Positions 8,988-17,417 are shown, counted from the first letter of the stretch. The stretch: DNA of 26,977 bases from CAZZNQ01 sp964655775 (GCA_964655775.1 CAZZNQ010000058.1:1-26977), one strand, 5' to 3'. Notes: a model not told the origin generated them from the sequence alone. Made by a program: numbers and translations.

Positions 8988-9144
8988 GGGCCTGTCCTGT
9001 AGTGGTCGGCGGAAACGACCGGCCCGCTCGCGGCTGGTCGCCTATGTGTACAGCTCTCTGGCACGCGCAGCCCGCGACCCCCCGCCCGCGGAAGTGCACT
9101 ACCCTCCAACGACATGTATCTCAAGCCATCGACGCCCGGCGACA

Positions 9145-9954
9145 TCACAAGTCCGGAAACGACTCCATGTCCAGCACATGGTCGGGCAGCTTCATGTCCA
9201 ATGACTCAAGCATCTCAATGATTATAGCGGAGACGGCCAGGTTTCGGAACCACTTTTTGTCCGCCGGAATGACGTACCATGGGGCGAAGTCGGTGCTGCA
9301 CCGCGACAGGACGTCTTCATATGCCTCCACGTACCGGTCCCAGAGCTCGCGCTCCGCGAAGTCGGCCGGATTCGCCTTCCACATTCTCTTCGGGTCCTTC
9401 AGCCGCTTCATCAGTCTTCGATGCTGCTCTTCCTTGCTCACGTGGAGGAAGAACTTGATGATCGCCACCTGGTTCTCGGCAAGGATCTTCTCGAACGCGT
9501 TAATCTGCTCGAATCTCCCCGACCAGACCTCGGGCGGCACCGTTTCGTGCACGCGCACGGTCAGTACGTCCTCGTAGTGCGAGCGATTGAATATGCCGAT
9601 CTCGCCTCGTGGCGGCACCGCCTTGTGGATGCGCCACAGATAGTCGTGGTCCGCCTCCTCCGCCGAGGGAACCTTGAAGCTCGTGACACGACAGCCCTGG
9701 GGGTTCACGCCGGACATCACGTGCCTTATCGTGCCGTCCTTGCCGCCGGCGTCCATCGCCTGCAGGACGACAAGCAGAGCGTGCCGGTTCTCCGCGTAGA
9801 GAAGATACTGCAAGTCGGCCAGCCGGGATACGTTCTTGCGCAACGCCTTCCGCCCGTCGGACTTGCTCTTGAGCCCGTGGGTGTTCGCAGGATCGTGATC
9901 GGCCAACCGCACCTTCCTTCCGGGGGCGATTCGCATGTCCTGATAGTCGGTCAT
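9145..9954 (-). CDS. Polyphosphate kinase 2 family nucleotide phosphotransferase
   Basis: A 269-residue single-domain PPK2 (DUF344) enzyme with a P-loop kinase fold, which uses polyphosphate to phosphorylate nucleoside mono- or diphosphates. The Walker A motif is AMDAGGKDGTI (66-76, K72), the second-phosphate loop FNRSHYEDVL (122-131), and the lid region FLHVSKEEQHRRLMKRL. The sequence most resembles the PPK2-related polyphosphate:nucleotide phosphotransferase type (TIGR03709 style); I cannot assign AMP versus ADP preference. The ATG at 9954 has AAGGAGAGG at good distance and lies about 40 bases below a near-consensus promoter. Together with PPK1 and Ppx it gives the cell both storage and reuse of polyphosphate. 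Confidence 0.93.
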   Translation of the reverse strand: MTDYQDMRIAPGRKVRLADHDPANTHGLKSKSDGRKALRKNVSRLADLQYLLYAENRHALLVVLQAMDAGGKDGTIRHVMSGVNPQGCRVTSFKVPSAEEADHDYLWRIHKAVPPRGEIGIFNRSHYEDVLTVRVHETVPPEVWSGRFEQINAFEKILAENQVAIIKFFLHVSKEEQHRRLMKRLKDPKRMWKANPADFAERELWDRYVEAYEDVLSRCSTDFAPWYVIPADKKWFRNLAVSAIIIEMLESLDMKLPDHVLDMESFPDL

Positions 9955-9999
9955 GGCCCGTCCTCTCCTTTGCACCGGCCCCGTATCGTGGGTCGCGCG

Positions 10000-10028
10000 A
10001 TTATAGCGGGCCATGGCCCTCGAGGCAA
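10000..10028 (-). promoter_or_regulatory. Sigma-70-type promoter for PPK2
   Basis: Read on the minus strand, TTGCCT (10028-10023), a 17-base spacer and TATAAT (10005-10000) match the housekeeping promoter consensus. The expected transcription start is near 9993, giving a leader of about 40 bases to the PPK2 ATG. No obvious Pho box is visible next to it. Confidence 0.7.
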
Positions 10029-10092
10029 TCCTGACGTCATCGCCAATACCGCTGCCGAAGAGATCCACGCGGCCGAGCGCCACGCGAAGGCG

Positions 10093-10121
10093 TTGGGTTT
10101 GGTCGGTCCCCGTGCTACAAT
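10093..10121 (+). promoter_or_regulatory. Possible promoter for the ROK kinase gene
   Basis: TTGGGT (10093-10098), a 17-base spacer and TACAAT (10116-10121) lie about 70 bases upstream of the ATG at 10194. The -10 is good, the -35 only fair. It points away from the PPK2 promoter in a divergent intergenic region. Confidence 0.45.
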
Positions 10122-10193
10122 GACCGCAGACGTGCTGAGTCCCAAAGGTCGCCTGCCGGAGCATCTGCTCCGAACACTGAAGAGGACACACCA

Positions 10194-11567
10194 ATGACTC
10201 GATCGACTGCTGAGCTGTACGTTGGCGTCGACGTCGGCGGTACGAACATAACCACCGCGCTTGTGGACCGGGAGGGCGTATTCCTCGAGCGGGCGAAGCG
10301 CCGCACACCAAAGGAGGGTGACGGCGAGGTCGCCCTTCGGGCCATCGCGGAGACGGTGGAGCAGTTGCTCGACTCGGCGGGGGTGCAGGCGGACGCGTGC
10401 GAAGCCATCGGCCTGGGGGTGCCTGGTCTGGTTGATCCGGAATCCGGAGTCGTGATCTTCACCCCCAACATGAACCTGTCCCATACCCCCGCTGCGGGGC
10501 CTCTGGGCGAACGGTTCGGGCTGCCCGTGATGCTGGATAACGACGTGAACCTGGGCACTCTCGGCGAGAAATGGCTCGGGGCAGCGGCGGGAGCCGACAG
10601 CGCGGTGGGCATTTTCTGGGGCACGGGAATTGGCGGAGGCATCGTGCGCAACGGGCACTTGGTCCGTGGTGCGCGGAACGCGGCCGGCGAGATCGGCCAC
10701 ATCGTGATGGAGATGGACGGCGCCCTCTGCGGATGCGGCAACCGGGGCTGCTTAGAGGCCCTGGCGGGACGGGCGGCGCTGGAAGGGCAACTGCGCGCGG
10801 CCGTCGAATCCGGGACGGAGACGATCCTGACCGAACTGCTGGACGGCGACCTCACGTCGATCCGGAGCAAGGCGCTCAAGAAGTCCCTGAAAGCCGAGGA
10901 TCCGTTGGTAACGGAGGTAATGCGGCGGGCGTCCGAAGTGGTCGCTCACGCGTGCCTCACGGTCAAGCACTTGATGGACCCCGAGGTGATTGTGCTGGGT
11001 GGCGGCGTGATGGAGGCCTGCGGCAAGTTCGTCATGCCCGTCGTTCAGGCGGTCATGGAGGCGGATTCCCTCTCGGCGGCCCGTGAAGGAGGCCGAGTGG
11101 TTGAGTCCACACTGGGCGACGACGCCGTCGTGCTGGGCGCCGTTGCACTGGCACTCGATACGCTCGGGCATGATCTGTCCGTCGCTCCGGCCACCGACGG
11201 CGCGGGATATCCGCTCGTCCGTCGACCGGAATTCGGCCGCATCGTGGTCGGCCGCGAGATGTACACCAGGGACGTCTACGTGCGTGCCAATCGCAAGGTC
11301 AAGAAGCGAAAGAAGTCGCTGGCAAAGGAGACGTACGGCAGCTCGCACGTTCTCGGAGCGGCGGAACTGGAGTACGTCTGCAAGGCAAAGCCGGAGCGCC
11401 TCATCATCGGATCAGGACAGGGCGGCGCGCTTTCGCTGAGCGACGACGGCGAGGCACTCCTGGCGGAACGCGGCATCGCTTTCGAGATCATGCCCACTCC
11501 CGAGGCCGCCGATCGTTACAACGAGGCCGGCGGCCGCAAAGCCGGTTTCTTTCATCTCACCTGCTAA
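10194..11567 (+). CDS. ROK family sugar kinase fused to an Mth938-like (DUF498) domain
   Basis: A 457-residue fusion. Residues about 7-325 are a ROK kinase, probably a glucokinase-like enzyme. It has the phosphate loop VDVGGTN (12-18), the catalytic Asp in LDNDVNLGTLGE (D117), GEIGH (165-169), the zinc motif CGCGNRGC (C179, C181, C186 with H169) and the late adenosine loop VIVLGGGV. Residues about 345-457 match the Mth938-like/AAMDC (DUF498) fold: GREMYTRDVYV, RLIIGSGQGGALSL, IMPTPEAADRYNE and terminal FFHLTC. That domain is usually a separate small protein of unclear role, so the fusion is unusual. AGAGGA precedes the ATG. The guanylate-kinase-like gene starts 24 bases after the stop. ATP is the likely phosphate donor, since features of actinobacterial polyphosphate glucokinases are absent. 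Confidence 0.9.
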   Translation: MTRSTAELYVGVDVGGTNITTALVDREGVFLERAKRRTPKEGDGEVALRAIAETVEQLLDSAGVQADACEAIGLGVPGLVDPESGVVIFTPNMNLSHTPAAGPLGERFGLPVMLDNDVNLGTLGEKWLGAAAGADSAVGIFWGTGIGGGIVRNGHLVRGARNAAGEIGHIVMEMDGALCGCGNRGCLEALAGRAALEGQLRAAVESGTETILTELLDGDLTSIRSKALKKSLKAEDPLVTEVMRRASEVVAHACLTVKHLMDPEVIVLGGGVMEACGKFVMPVVQAVMEADSLSAAREGGRVVESTLGDDAVVLGAVALALDTLGHDLSVAPATDGAGYPLVRRPEFGRIVVGREMYTRDVYVRANRKVKKRKKSLAKETYGSSHVLGAAELEYVCKAKPERLIIGSGQGGALSLSDDGEALLAERGIAFEIMPTPEAADRYNEAGGRKAGFFHLTC

Positions 11568-11591
11568 GGCCCGTGGCCGAAAGGGGGTACG

Positions 11592-12332
11592 ATGGGACGC
11601 CTGGTCATTCTGTCCGGACCATCATGCGCCGGAAAGAGCCCACTCCTGACCGCGCTCCAGAAGCTCCACCCCGAGATGATCGAGCCGCTGCAGACGGTGG
11701 TCCTCTACAACAGTCGCAGTCCACGGCCGGCCGAGCGGGACGGCGTGGACTACCACTTCCGTTCCCGCGAGGAGATAGCGGGACTCCGTGACCGCAAGGG
11801 CTTTGTCGTCATGGAGGTCCGCGCCGACCTGCAGGCAGTCGACCTCGGCGAGCTCGAAGAGATGTTGCGTTCGGGCGATGCCTTCTACGAAGGCAATCCG
11901 TTTGTTGGGCGGGCCCTGGTGGAGGCAGCAAAGGCCGGCGACTCCGATCTCCTGAGCGTGTTCCTCTCGCCGTTGAGCCGCGAGGAGATTGCTTTCCTCA
12001 AGTCGCCGGACAGCAACGTCTCCGTGCCCGACCTCGTGGCCGATGTGATGCGACGCAAGCTCCTACGCCGCACCCACAGCCAGAAAGGCCGGCTGTCGCT
12101 CCCCGATCTGCGTGACATCGAGACACGGGCGCAGAGCGCCTACGACGAGATGAAGATGGCGGCCGACTTCGAGTACGTCATCCCCAACCACGACGGCGAG
12201 GACAGCGAGAACTGGTCCGCCTTCTACTACCCGCTCGGGGACGCCCGACGCGCCCTGGACTGCTTCGCTGCTTTGTTGCGCGGTGACACGCCCGCAGGAG
12301 TCGAAATCTGGCATCCGGGCGACCCACTATAG
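11592..12332 (+). CDS. Guanylate-kinase-like P-loop protein
   Basis: A 246-residue protein of the guanylate kinase superfamily. The P-loop is GPSCAGKS (9-16), followed by a recognisable GMP-site segment, YNSRSPRPAERDGVDYHF. The rest diverges: it is about 40 residues longer than housekeeping Gmk, with an inserted stretch near residues 120-180 and a C-terminal extension ending in WHPGDPL. It may therefore phosphorylate a different substrate or act as a binding module. The start has AAAGGGGG upstream, and the gene follows the ROK fusion by 24 bases, so the two form a bicistronic unit. It converges on the next gene with only 23 bases between stops. Confidence 0.75.
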   Translation: MGRLVILSGPSCAGKSPLLTALQKLHPEMIEPLQTVVLYNSRSPRPAERDGVDYHFRSREEIAGLRDRKGFVVMEVRADLQAVDLGELEEMLRSGDAFYEGNPFVGRALVEAAKAGDSDLLSVFLSPLSREEIAFLKSPDSNVSVPDLVADVMRRKLLRRTHSQKGRLSLPDLRDIETRAQSAYDEMKMAADFEYVIPNHDGEDSENWSAFYYPLGDARRALDCFAALLRGDTPAGVEIWHPGDPL

Positions 12333-12355
12333 TCCGTACGGCCGGGCCACTGCCC

Positions 12356-14392
12356 CTATCCGGCGCCCTCCGCGCCCTCCCGCTCGAGCAGATTGAGCAG
12401 ATTGACGGCGATGATGTCCGGCATGATCGGCCCGCCCCGGTAGGTGCCGTTCGTGCAGTCATGGGAGTCATGGTACATGCCGTCCATGGCGCCTGTGCAG
12501 AACTCCTCCAACGGCACGAACAGAAACGATATCTTCTCCATCGACCGCTCGTCGGCATGGTCGATCATCCACCGCAACGCCGCCACCGTTACGCCCTTCT
12601 CATACGTGTGCCAGCCGATCTCCGGGTCGACCTCCGCCCAGTCGATGCCGAGCCGATGCGAGTCCGCGAACGTACGCAGGACTTCCCATTGGACGTGGTT
12701 GGTCACCCAGTTGGACAGCCACCAGCAGGTGGCGGTGAAACAAGGCTTGGTGTTGTAGATCTGTGCCACCTCGGACGGCTCCCACAGGTGCGTGAACGGC
12801 AGCAACGAGCGAATCCAGTGCACGGCCCTCTCCAGGTAGCGCCGGTCATCCGTGTCCTGGTAGCCCAGATAGTAGGCTATCGCCGCATTGCCGGCAGCCA
12901 GCAGGTTCGGGCTGTGCAGGGGCGTCTCCCACCAATCGCCGCCCTCGGGACGCTGCATCGGCATGCAGTAGTCGAGCGCGCGGCAGGCGGCGTCTGCAAA
13001 TGCCCGGGCGCCGGTCTGCCGGGCCAGAAGCAATAGCTCGCGGGCTGGCTCCATGCACAGGTCCAGTGCCGTGTCTCCAGCTACACCGAGCGGCTTGCAC
13101 GTGCCGGCGGCCACACCCATGTGATTGGGCCGGCTGTGCTTGCCGTACGGATCAAAGGCGAACGATCCATCCGCGCGCTGCTCCGCCACCATCTTCTTGC
13201 CACGCGCGAGCGCATCTTCCTGGCTCTCTTTCGGCCGGCGATTGCGCGGCTGAGCGCGCACCCAGTCCAGCTTTTCCGCGAGCTGCCGCGCGGTGTCGCC
13301 ATCCGGATCGCGCCGGACATAGCGTCCCAAGAAGCGCGGCTCGACCGGCTGCGGCTCGCGCATGATGCCCGTCAGGCGCGCCCCGCCCCATCCCTTGCCT
13401 TCGTACCACAGGTTCGTATTGTAGGCCCGGGCGATTCGTTCGAGTGCCTCCGGCAGAGGATAACGGGGATCGCCCGGCTGTGGCATCCCGTGGCGGCGGA
13501 CCCAGTCCACGACAACGCTCAGGCTGTCGCCCTCAACCAGCGATATCTCCGCACTGAACGCAACTGTGTCATTGATTCGTAACCACAGCGGCGGATCGGC
13601 CTCAAGCGCGTTCTCGGGCTGACCTCGCTCCAAGAGAGGCAGCATCAGGCCCATCAGGTGGTTGTTACGCCGGTCCACGAAGTTTGGAGAGGCGAACACG
13701 GTTTGGGCATGGCGCTGGTGCGAGAACACCGGTGCCGAGGGATCCCAACTCAGGCCGACGCCTTCGCCGCCGTGGCTGACGGCCATCACGGGGACGGAGA
13801 CCTTGAAGGGATGTGGGGCTACGCGCAGTGCCCAGGGATGCTGGAACCAGTCCGTTCCGCTGGACCATTCATCGCCGCGCAGCCACTCCAGCCCGGGTAA
13901 AATCGCGTCGGCCTTGGCGGCGCCGAAGCTGTTCGCACCAACCTTCAGCCACGGCCCGCGCACATAGCTGACCGCGAGGTCGGTCAAGAGCCGGAACCGA
14001 AACTCCAGCCGCAGGACGGGCTCTTCCTCGTCCAGCTCGACGGCGACGGTTCCCTCCATCGCCGTCTCGTTCAGCGGCGATCGGATGAACCGTTTGAACT
14101 CGGTCCCCGCCACCATGTCGTTCAGCGTGGTGAGCCTGACGGGAAAGACAAGGCGCCGGCCGCCTCCGTCCTCGTCCCGTCGGCACTCCGCCGCCTCCAT
14201 CCGCAGAGGCACGTCCAGGCCGGGGATCTTCACTTCACCCAGATGATCCAGAACGGCCATGAGCCGTCCCGAAGCGGAGAAGACTTCGGCCCATCCCCAC
14301 CCCGTTGGCCGCATATGGAACTCCGCACGCAGCCTCGCATTCTCTATCGTGGCACTCTCACCGCCGTACGCGGCGTCTTCATAGACAGGCAT
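12356..14392 (-). CDS. Large uncharacterised enzyme, probable (alpha/alpha)6 carbohydrate-active protein
   Basis: A 678-residue protein without a signal peptide. I do not recognise the exact family. The N-terminal half (about 1-310) looks beta-rich. The C-terminal half (about 320-670) has repeated amphipathic helices with aromatic-rich connections (NLWYEGKGWGG, ADGSFAFDPYGKHSRPNH, GGDWWETPLHSPNLLAAGNAA, CFTATCWWLSNW). This resembles six-hairpin glycosidase or lyase folds. The ATG at 14392 was preferred because GGAGG stands just before it; an ATG at 14446 gives 18 extra residues with no good ribosome site. It ends an operon with a sulfatase and a fructosamine-kinase-like gene, which supports a role in breakdown of a modified glycan. 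The fold assignment is inference. Confidence 0.7.
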   Translation of the reverse strand: MPVYEDAAYGGESATIENARLRAEFHMRPTGWGWAEVFSASGRLMAVLDHLGEVKIPGLDVPLRMEAAECRRDEDGGGRRLVFPVRLTTLNDMVAGTEFKRFIRSPLNETAMEGTVAVELDEEEPVLRLEFRFRLLTDLAVSYVRGPWLKVGANSFGAAKADAILPGLEWLRGDEWSSGTDWFQHPWALRVAPHPFKVSVPVMAVSHGGEGVGLSWDPSAPVFSHQRHAQTVFASPNFVDRRNNHLMGLMLPLLERGQPENALEADPPLWLRINDTVAFSAEISLVEGDSLSVVVDWVRRHGMPQPGDPRYPLPEALERIARAYNTNLWYEGKGWGGARLTGIMREPQPVEPRFLGRYVRRDPDGDTARQLAEKLDWVRAQPRNRRPKESQEDALARGKKMVAEQRADGSFAFDPYGKHSRPNHMGVAAGTCKPLGVAGDTALDLCMEPARELLLLARQTGARAFADAACRALDYCMPMQRPEGGDWWETPLHSPNLLAAGNAAIAYYLGYQDTDDRRYLERAVHWIRSLLPFTHLWEPSEVAQIYNTKPCFTATCWWLSNWVTNHVQWEVLRTFADSHRLGIDWAEVDPEIGWHTYEKGVTVAALRWMIDHADERSMEKISFLFVPLEEFCTGAMDGMYHDSHDCTNGTYRGGPIMPDIIAVNLLNLLEREGAEGAG

Positions 14393-14459
14393 CTCGCCTC
14401 CAGTCACCCTTCGGATCGGTGTCTTCTCATCATCGCCCCGCCGCAATCCAGCATCTCGG

Positions 14460-15047
14460 TCAGTCGGGTTTCAGTTGGCGCGGTTTCGCGATGATCTCCC
14501 GGATCTCCAGATCAAAGAAGTTGTTCATGTGCGCGGCCTTAAGCACCACGGCGGCATCAGCGCCCCGCCCCGTGCCGCCGACGGCGATCACCTCCCGGTC
14601 CGTCGGGATCAGGCCGGAATCTGCCGCCATCACCGCCACTTCGACCGCCACCTTGATGCCATGCCCGCCGAACTGGCGCAGCGTGTGGGCGATGATCTCC
14701 ACGTGGCTGACGCCGCCGAACTTCTTCGTGATGGACCGCCCCACTCCGCTGAGGGCATGGGAAGTGATGAGCACCTGGATGCCCTTCGCTTCCAGATCTC
14801 TTCGCATCTCGTCGGTCAGGTCCTGTTCGTCTCCTCCCCGATACCCCGTGTGCTCGCCAGCGCAGACGATCGTCGCGCCGCTCTCTTGCAGTGCCGCCCG
14901 GAGCGCCAGCGCCGTCTTCCCGGAGTTGGAAGCCACGACGATGTGCTCGATCCCCAGTGCGGCCTGCCGCTCGGCCACTGCCTTTGCCACTGCTTCGGTG
15001 TTGCCGGGGCCGGGTGAGTCGAAATACAGTATGTTTCCTTGGCTCAT
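14460..15047 (-). CDS. Stand-alone pyruvate kinase C-terminal (alpha/beta) domain protein
   Basis: A 195-residue protein corresponding to the regulatory C-terminal domain of pyruvate kinase (PF02887-like) without the catalytic barrel. Signatures include TEAVAKAVAERQAALGIEHI near residues 17-36, VVASNSGKTALALR, and the late IAVGGTGRGADAAVVLKAAH. In pyruvate kinase this fold binds the allosteric sugar phosphate; as a free protein its role is not established. GGAGACGG precedes the ATG at 15047. It lies 106 bases below the kinase gene, in a gap with a candidate promoter, and 67 bases above the large carbohydrate-active gene. Binding of a phosphorylated sugar made by its neighbours is a plausible guess. 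Confidence 0.85.
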   Translation of the reverse strand: MSQGNILYFDSPGPGNTEAVAKAVAERQAALGIEHIVVASNSGKTALALRAALQESGATIVCAGEHTGYRGGDEQDLTDEMRRDLEAKGIQVLITSHALSGVGRSITKKFGGVSHVEIIAHTLRQFGGHGIKVAVEVAVMAADSGLIPTDREVIAVGGTGRGADAAVVLKAAHMNNFFDLEIREIIAKPRQLKPD

Positions 15048-15096
15048 TCACCGTCTCCGTTGTGTCGGATGGCACAGATCGCACACTGCGACCATT

Positions 15097-15125
15097 AGTA
15101 TCAGTATACGCCCGTGCACACGCAA
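15097..15125 (-). promoter_or_regulatory. Possible internal promoter before the pyruvate-kinase-domain gene
   Basis: On the minus strand TTGCGT (15125-15120), 17 bases and GATACT (15102-15097) form a fair promoter. An alternative -10, TATACT, lies at 15108-15103. It could give separate expression of the last two genes of the operon. Confidence 0.35.
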
Positions 15126-15153
15126 CCGAGAACCGTGGCCTTCGCACGCCCGC

Positions 15154-16110
15154 TCACAGGGCTTGCGGGGCCCGCTGAAGTATCTCCGTGGTGACTCGGA
15201 CCGCCCGATCGCCGTACGCCTCGCCGAACCCCAGCCACAGGTGCAGCATGCAGGTGTGAAGCCAGTAGAAGAGCTTGCGGAATTCATAGCCGGAACGGAA
15301 AGGTCGAGACGCGGTGTACGTCTCGAAGAAGACCTCCCCCACCGTGCGGAACACCTGCAGGTAAGCGAGTTCCATCTCCACGTCTGCGTATTGCAGGGCC
15401 ACGGGGTCCAGCAGGCCGCTGAGGTGCCATCCGTCGGCCTCTTGACGAACCACGATGTTTCCGGCCCATACGTCACCGTGGACCAGCGCCGCCGCGCCTT
15501 GAGCACTTAGCGCCGGCTCCGCCAGGGCCAGGGCCGCGTCCAGGTCACCGAGGGCTTGCGCGGACAGCATCTCTCTCACGTCCCACCTCAGTTCCCGAAG
15601 CCGCGGCACGAACACGGCGCTCCACCTGCCGGCTCCCTCTTGGTGACCGTAATCGCCGAAGGTCGGGTTCCGATGCGAGTGCAGCTGCAGCAGTGCCCCG
15701 GCGAGTTCCCTCTCCATGGGGGCAGCATCGCCCGGCTCCAAGCGCGCGGCGCTCAGTGGGATCCCCGGCAGAGCCTGCAGCAGGAGGAACGAATGCGGGA
15801 TCATGGTCCGGCTGTCGTCCTGAGCATAGACCTCCGGGACCGGCAGCTCGGTCTGTGAACGCAGATAGTCCAGTCTCGCGCGCTCTCGCGGCAACGGATC
15901 GTCTTCGACGTCGCCCTGTAGCTTCACAACCGCCGCCCCGGGCGGTCGGTTGAAACGGAGCCTGTACACCGTACTGCAGATCCCGCCGCGCAGTTCCTCG
16001 ACCCCTAAGCAGCGAACCGGACTGCCCAGCCAATGCCCGAGGAGGAGTTCGGCCTGGCCCCGGGTGAAGGGAACACGATTGGGAGGCCGGTGGACGCTTT
16101 CCTGTCCCAT
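15154..16110 (-). CDS. Fructosamine-kinase-like / APH family phosphotransferase
   Basis: A 318-residue small-molecule kinase of the aminoglycoside phosphotransferase fold, closest in motif to fructosamine-3-kinases. The start at 16110 excludes an 86-residue upstream extension that overlaps the sulfatase gene in another frame and is not protein-like. Motifs: AAVVKLQ (K63) for ATP, the Brenner motif LVHGDVWAGNIVV (209-221) with catalytic H211/D213 and N218, and the metal loop LLDPVALQYADVEMELAYL (D235). Family members phosphorylate ketoamines or related sugar derivatives on the 3-hydroxyl. The gene starts 44 bases after the sulfatase stop, so it probably acts on a sugar released inside the cell. 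A true antibiotic-resistance role is unlikely in this setting. Confidence 0.85.
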   Translation of the reverse strand: MGQESVHRPPNRVPFTRGQAELLLGHWLGSPVRCLGVEELRGGICSTVYRLRFNRPPGAAVVKLQGDVEDDPLPRERARLDYLRSQTELPVPEVYAQDDSRTMIPHSFLLLQALPGIPLSAARLEPGDAAPMERELAGALLQLHSHRNPTFGDYGHQEGAGRWSAVFVPRLRELRWDVREMLSAQALGDLDAALALAEPALSAQGAAALVHGDVWAGNIVVRQEADGWHLSGLLDPVALQYADVEMELAYLQVFRTVGEVFFETYTASRPFRSGYEFRKLFYWLHTCMLHLWLGFGEAYGDRAVRVTTEILQRAPQAL

Positions 16111-16154
16111 GGTCGCATGGCACCAGTGGAGGCGTGCCGTCAAACACTCGCCCG

Positions 16155-17417
16155 TCAGTCGAAGAACGAGTCCCCTGTTTGCTGCAGGTAGCTGCGAAGG
16201 CGCCGGTCCAGATCCGTCTGAACTTTGGCGTACGCCGCGTCGCCGGCTAGGCTCTTCAGTTCGTAAGGGTCGTTGCGCATATCGTAGAGTTCTTCGCCCA
16301 CGTCCTTGTAGACATTGTACTTCCAGTCGTGCGTCCGGATCATCCGTATCGGCGTGCCGGTGGCCCATTCGGCGTAGACTGCATCATGCTCCTCGAACGG
16401 TTCGCCCTTCACAACGGGCAGCAGGCTGCGGCCGGGCAGGTTCGGGTCCGCCCCGACGCCCGCGATATCGAGGACTGTCGGGACGATGTCGACGTGGCTG
16501 CAGAGAACGGGTGAGGTGAACGGCTCGAAGTCGCCCTCCGGGTAGTCGGTCTTGTAGGCGCCGGCCATGCGCGTCCACGGGGGGCAGATCATCAGCGGCA
16601 CGTGGGTCACGCCTTCGTACATAAACGGGCCCTTGAACGGTATACCGTGTTCGCCCGACATGTCGCCGTGGTCGGCGGCAAAAACGATCCAGGTGTTCGG
16701 CCCGAATCCACCCCGGATCAGTTCGCGTATCAGCAACCCCACGTGCTCGTCCACCTCGGCAACGCACTCCCCGTAGAAGCGGCGATAGTACTCCCAGCGC
16801 TCGTCCGTCCAACGCCCGGGGTCGTGGCGCGCCTTCTGGCAGGCGGGCTTGCCCTCCAGCGTATCGTCCTGGTTGGGCCATCGGGGCAGCCGGGGCTCGG
16901 CCACACCGTCCGGGTCCAGGAAGTAGATGTCGTGCGGGTTGATGAACGAGACGACGTGGAAGAACGGCTCCTTCTGCCAGACCCAGTCGCGGTTGCGCCA
17001 ATAGCGGCTGGCCTCCAGACGGGTGCTGAAGTCCTCGGTGTTCTCAAAGGCGACATCGAACCCGTAGTGGTCCAGCTCGCTGCCAACGTGGCTCTTGCCA
17101 TGGTAGACCGTCGTGTAACCGGCCTGGTGCATCCGGTGGGCCACGGTGGTGATGTTGTAGTTAAGCGGGCTGGAAGGCCCTCCCAGGTTGCCAGGCATGC
17201 CGGCCTGCGTCGGCGTGAGACCGGTGAGCAGCGTCGCCCGCGCCGGGCCACAGATAGGCGCCGTCGTGTAGCAGTTCTCGAAGAACACTCCGCGCCGGTA
17301 GAGGGCGTTCATCCCCGGCGTTTCGGTATCAAAGGACGTCAGATGCGCCGAGATGGTGTCGAAGCGTTGCTGGTCGGTGAGTACGACAAGGACATTCGGT
17401 CGGTTGTGGCCGCCCAT
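16155..17417 (-). CDS. Type I sulfatase (formylglycine-dependent)
   Basis: A 420-residue sulfatase of the alkaline-phosphatase superfamily that hydrolyses a sulfate ester. The metal and nucleophile sites are clear: VLVVLTDQQR near residues 9-18 and ICGPARATLLTG with the C-x-P-x-R motif (C56, R60), whose Cys must be converted to formylglycine. Later motifs include HGKSHVG and FAADHGDMSGEHG. The ATG at 17417 has GGAGC upstream and lies about 60 bases below a near-consensus promoter. There is no signal peptide, so the enzyme appears cytosolic, unlike many environmental sulfatases that are exported. No formylglycine-generating enzyme or anaerobic sulfatase-maturase lies in the window. The first gene of a four-gene carbohydrate operon. 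Confidence 0.95.
   Translation of the reverse strand: MGGHNRPNVLVVLTDQQRFDTISAHLTSFDTETPGMNALYRRGVFFENCYTTAPICGPARATLLTGLTPTQAGMPGNLGGPSSPLNYNITTVAHRMHQAGYTTVYHGKSHVGSELDHYGFDVAFENTEDFSTRLEASRYWRNRDWVWQKEPFFHVVSFINPHDIYFLDPDGVAEPRLPRWPNQDDTLEGKPACQKARHDPGRWTDERWEYYRRFYGECVAEVDEHVGLLIRELIRGGFGPNTWIVFAADHGDMSGEHGIPFKGPFMYEGVTHVPLMICPPWTRMAGAYKTDYPEGDFEPFTSPVLCSHVDIVPTVLDIAGVGADPNLPGRSLLPVVKGEPFEEHDAVYAEWATGTPIRMIRTHDWKYNVYKDVGEELYDMRNDPYELKSLAGDAAYAKVQTDLDRRLRSYLQQTGDSFFD

Noticed and set aside
10194..11567. ROK kinase as a polyphosphate glucokinase.
   Set aside because: Tempting next to polyphosphate genes, but it has the zinc motif CGCGNRGC and normal DVGGTN loop of ATP-dependent ROK kinases, which actinobacterial polyphosphate glucokinases lack.
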